Source: DASZBX01 sp035943635 (GTDB lineage Bacteria; Actinomycetota; Actinomycetes; Streptomycetales; Catenulisporaceae). From it: DNA of 8,697 nt. Location: NCBI GenBank assembly GCA_035943635.1, contig DASZBX010000012.1, positions 1 to 8,697 on the forward strand, written 5' to 3'. How positions within the stretch are numbered: position 1 is the stretch's first letter; each line of letters opens with the position of its first letter. The notes beneath the pieces are model-generated. The model made no database searches. It was not told where the DNA came from and worked only from the letters and a program-made list of their open reading frames with translations. The position numbers and the translations under genes were made by a program. Shown in pieces: positions 6,211-8,697 of this stretch.

Positions 6211-8697
6211 ATGACCATGCTCGACCACACGCCGCCCAGCACCCGCCCCGCCTCCGGCCTGGTCTACGACTTCGCCGACGGCAATGCGGCCATGGCCGAC
6301 CTGCTCGGCGGCAAGGGCGCGAACCTGGCCGAGATGACCCGGCTGGGCCTGCCGGTGCCGCCCGGATTCACCGTCACCACCGAGGCGTGCCGGGCCTACC
6401 TGGCCACCAGGAACCTCCCGGACGGGCTGGCGGACGAGATCCTGGCCCACCTGGCCGGCCTGGAGCTGGCCACCGGCAAGCGGCTGGGGGACGCGCAGAA
6501 CCCGCTGCTGGTCTCCGTGCGCTCCGGGGCCCGGTTCTCGATGCCCGGGATGATGGAGACGGTCCTGAACATCGGGGTCTGCGACACCACGGTCCAGGCC
6601 CTGGCCGAGGCCTACGGCGACGAGCGCTTCGCCTGGGACTGCTACCGGCGTCTGGTCCAGATGTACGGCAAGACCGTCCTGGGCGTCCCGGCCGAACCGT
6701 TCGAGACCGCCCTGTCGCGCGCCAAGGTGCACGCCGGGCACGCCCCGAACTCCTCCGACACGCTCCTGTCGGCCGACGAACTGCACGAGCTGACCCGCGG
6801 ATTCCAGGCCATCGTGCTGCGCCACAGCGGGCAACGCGTCCCCCAGGATCCGCGCGAGCAGTTGATCGGCGCGGTGCGCGCGGTCTTCTCCTCCTGGAAC
6901 GGGGAACGGGCCAAGGTCTACCGGCGCCGCGAGGGCATCAGCGAGTCGCTGGGCACCGCGGTCACCGTGATGACGATGGTGTTCGGCAACCTCGGCGAGC
7001 GCTCGGGCACCGGGGTCGCCTTCACCCGCGACCCGGCCACCGGCGCGCCCGGCGCCTACGGAGATTACCTCACGAACGCCGAGGGCGAGGACGTCGTCTC
7101 CGGCGTTCGCAACACCCTGACCCTGGAGCAATTCCGCACGCTCAACCCCTCCGCGCACGACGAACTGCTGCGCCACATGGCCACCCTGGAAGGGCACTAC
7201 CGGGACCTGTGCGACATCGAGTTCACCGTCGAACGCGGCACCCTGTGGATGCTCCAGACCCGGGTCGGCAAGCGCACCGCCGCCGCGGCGTTCCGGATCG
7301 CCGACACGCTGCTGCGCTCCGGGATGATCTTCGAGGACGAGGCGCTGTCCCGGGTCACCGGCGCGCAGCTGGCCCAGCTGATGTTCCCCCGCTTCACCCC
7401 GGACCACCACCACATCCCGATCGCGCACGGCGTCCCCGCCTCCCCGGGCGCAGCCGTCGGCCGGGCGGTGTTCACCAGCGCCGACGCGGTCGCCCGCGCC
7501 GCCGAGGGCCAGCAGGTCATCCTGATCCGCCGCGAGACCAACCCGGACGACCTGCCCGGCATGATCGCGGCCGCCGGCGTGCTGACCGGGCGCGGCGGCA
7601 AGACCTCGCACGCCGCCGTCGTCGCCCGCGGCATGGGCCGCACCTGCGTCTGCGGCGCCGAAGCCCTCGACATCGACGAGGCCGACGGCCGGGCCGTGGT
7701 CCGCCACGGCGGCGCCGCCGGCACCGAGATCCGCACCGGGGACACCGTCTCCATCGACGGGATGACCGGCGCGATCTATGCCACCGAGGTCCCGGTCACC
7801 GCGTCCCCGGTCGTCGACTACTTCGAAACCGGCACCATCGACCATGGCGACCCCGTCGTCACCGCCGTCGCCCGGATCCTCGCGATCGCGGACGAGCACC
7901 GCCGGCTCGGCGTGCGCGCCAACGCCGACACCCCCGCCGACGCCGAGCGGGCCCGCCGGTTCGGCGCCGCAGGCATCGGCCTGGCCCGCACCGAGCACAT
8001 GTTCCTCGGCGACCGCCGGCCCATCGTCGAGCGCCTGATCCTGGCCGAGCACGCCGCCGACCGCAGGCACGCCCTGAACCAGCTGCTGCACCTGCAGCGC
8101 GCCGACTTCGTCGGCCTGCTCGAAGCCATGGACGGGCTGCCCGTCACCGTGCGCCTGCTCGACCCGCCGCTGCACGAGTTCCTGCCCGACCTCACGGACC
8201 TGTCGGTCCAGGTCGCCCTCGACTGCGCCACCGACGCGCCGACCGCGCGCACCCCGGGCAAGACTGCGCTGCTGAACGCGGTGCGCCGCTGGCACGAGCA
8301 GAACCCGATGCTCGGCCTGCGCGGCGTACGCCTGGGCCTGGTGGTCCCCGGCATCTACCAGATGCAGGTGCGCGCCCTGGCCGAAGCCATGATCATCCGG
8401 CGCAAGGCCGGCGGCAACCCGATCGCCCACCTCATGGTCCCCCTGGTCGCCGACGCCCACGAATTCGACCTCGCCCGCACGGACGCCGAACAGATCCTCT
8501 ACGAACTCGACCCCGACCTGAGCCACCCGGTCCAGATCGGCACCATGATCGAACTTCCCCGCGCGGCCCTGACCGCCGGCGCCATCGCCCGCCATGCCGA
8601 CTTCTTCTCCTTCGGCACCAACGACCTGACCCAGACCACCTGGGGCATGAGCCGCGACGACGCCGAAAGCGCCTTCTTCCCCGACTACCTCACCAAG
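6211..8697 (+). CDS. ppdK: Pyruvate, phosphate dikinase (partial, C-terminus beyond window)
   Basis: PPDK catalyses pyruvate + ATP + Pi to PEP + AMP + PPi, reversibly, in the cytoplasm. From ATG 6211 there are 829 residues to the window edge; family members have about 870-900, so the end, with the catalytic Cys motif (CGEHGGDP-like), is not visible. The N-terminal ATP-grasp domain (about 1-360) has LLGGKGANLAEM, SVRSGARFSMPGMMET and Glu337, Gln349, Arg351 in EFTVERGTLWMLQTRVGKRT. The central phosphohistidine domain has His467 in GGKTSHAAVVARGMG, with Thr465, the position targeted by PPDK regulatory kinases. The C-terminal barrel has GIGLARTEHMF (Arg593), RLLDPPLHEFLP, GTMIELPRAALTAGAIA and FFSFGTNDLTQTTWG. 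The TSH and ELPRA motifs and the full C-terminal barrel separate it from PEP synthase and from rifampicin phosphotransferases. About 20 extra residues lie between His467 and Arg593 compared with the Clostridium symbiosum enzyme as remembered. It has its own upstream box, so it is probably transcribed separately from ackA. Confidence 0.97.
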   Translation, partial: MTMLDHTPPSTRPASGLVYDFADGNAAMADLLGGKGANLAEMTRLGLPVPPGFTVTTEACRAYLATRNLPDGLADEILAHLAGLELATGKRLGDAQNPLLVSVRSGARFSMPGMMETVLNIGVCDTTVQALAEAYGDERFAWDCYRRLVQMYGKTVLGVPAEPFETALSRAKVHAGHAPNSSDTLLSADELHELTRGFQAIVLRHSGQRVPQDPREQLIGAVRAVFSSWNGERAKVYRRREGISESLGTAVTVMTMVFGNLGERSGTGVAFTRDPATGAPGAYGDYLTNAEGEDVVSGVRNTLTLEQFRTLNPSAHDELLRHMATLEGHYRDLCDIEFTVERGTLWMLQTRVGKRTAAAAFRIADTLLRSGMIFEDEALSRVTGAQLAQLMFPRFTPDHHHIPIAHGVPASPGAAVGRAVFTSADAVARAAEGQQVILIRRETNPDDLPGMIAAAGVLTGRGGKTSHAAVVARGMGRTCVCGAEALDIDEADGRAVVRHGGAAGTEIRTGDTVSIDGMTGAIYATEVPVTASPVVDYFETGTIDHGDPVVTAVARILAIADEHRRLGVRANADTPADAERARRFGAAGIGLARTEHMFLGDRRPIVERLILAEHAADRRHALNQLLHLQRADFVGLLEAMDGLPVTVRLLDPPLHEFLPDLTDLSVQVALDCATDAPTARTPGKTALLNAVRRWHEQNPMLGLRGVRLGLVVPGIYQMQVRALAEAMIIRRKAGGNPIAHLMVPLVADAHEFDLARTDAEQILYELDPDLSHPVQIGTMIELPRAALTAGAIARHADFFSFGTNDLTQTTWGMSRDDAESAFFPDYLTK

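Noticed and set aside
7591..7635. GGKTSH instead of GGMTSH around the phosphohistidine of PPDK, and GLART instead of GLCRT later
   Set aside because: The catalytic His467 and Arg593 are intact. I believe Lys at the first position is common in actinobacterial PPDKs, so these look like lineage variation rather than altered function.
6001..8595. 864-residue minus-strand open frame across ppdK
   Set aside because: It is antisense to ppdK, whose catalytic motifs are all in the plus frame. The protein has no recognisable domain.

Overview
The window is very GC-rich DNA and every gene is recognisable by family. Base composition, codon use and two DosR/DevR-like operator sequences point to a high-GC actinobacterium, perhaps Streptomyces-like or a relative. 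That placement is an inference; there is no rRNA or other taxonomic marker here. The genes make up a compact central-carbon, fermentation-type island. There are no RNA genes, mobile elements or CRISPR arrays, and no gene-free stretch longer than about 210 bp.

Layout: a phosphoketolase gene (xfp) runs leftward from 1723 and off the left edge. A 208-bp divergent intergenic region follows. Rightward from 1932 come pflB (pyruvate formate-lyase), pflA (its radical-SAM activase, overlapping pflB by 4 bp) and ackA (acetate kinase, 16 bp after pflA). These three look like one transcript. A 97-bp gap leads to ppdK (pyruvate, phosphate dikinase), which runs off the right edge.

How the genes fit together: phosphoketolase makes acetyl phosphate from xylulose-5-P or fructose-6-P, and AckA turns it into acetate plus ATP. 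PFL splits pyruvate to acetyl-CoA and formate without producing NADH and works only without oxygen. PPDK interconverts pyruvate and PEP using ATP/AMP and Pi/PPi, so run toward pyruvate it would make ATP from PPi and could feed PFL. No phosphotransacetylase, formate channel, formate dehydrogenase or alcohol/lactate dehydrogenase is in the window, so the PFL branch and the redox balance must be completed elsewhere.

The most notable non-coding signal is a 28-bp element present twice (24 of 28 bases identical), once in the xfp/pflB divergent region and once between ackA and ppdK, where it overlaps the ackA stop codon. Its 14-bp core matches the mycobacterial DosR core GGGACTWWAGTCCC at 13 of 14 and 12 of 14 positions. 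The simplest reading is that both transcription units belong to a hypoxia/dormancy regulon of DosR (DevR/OsdR) type.
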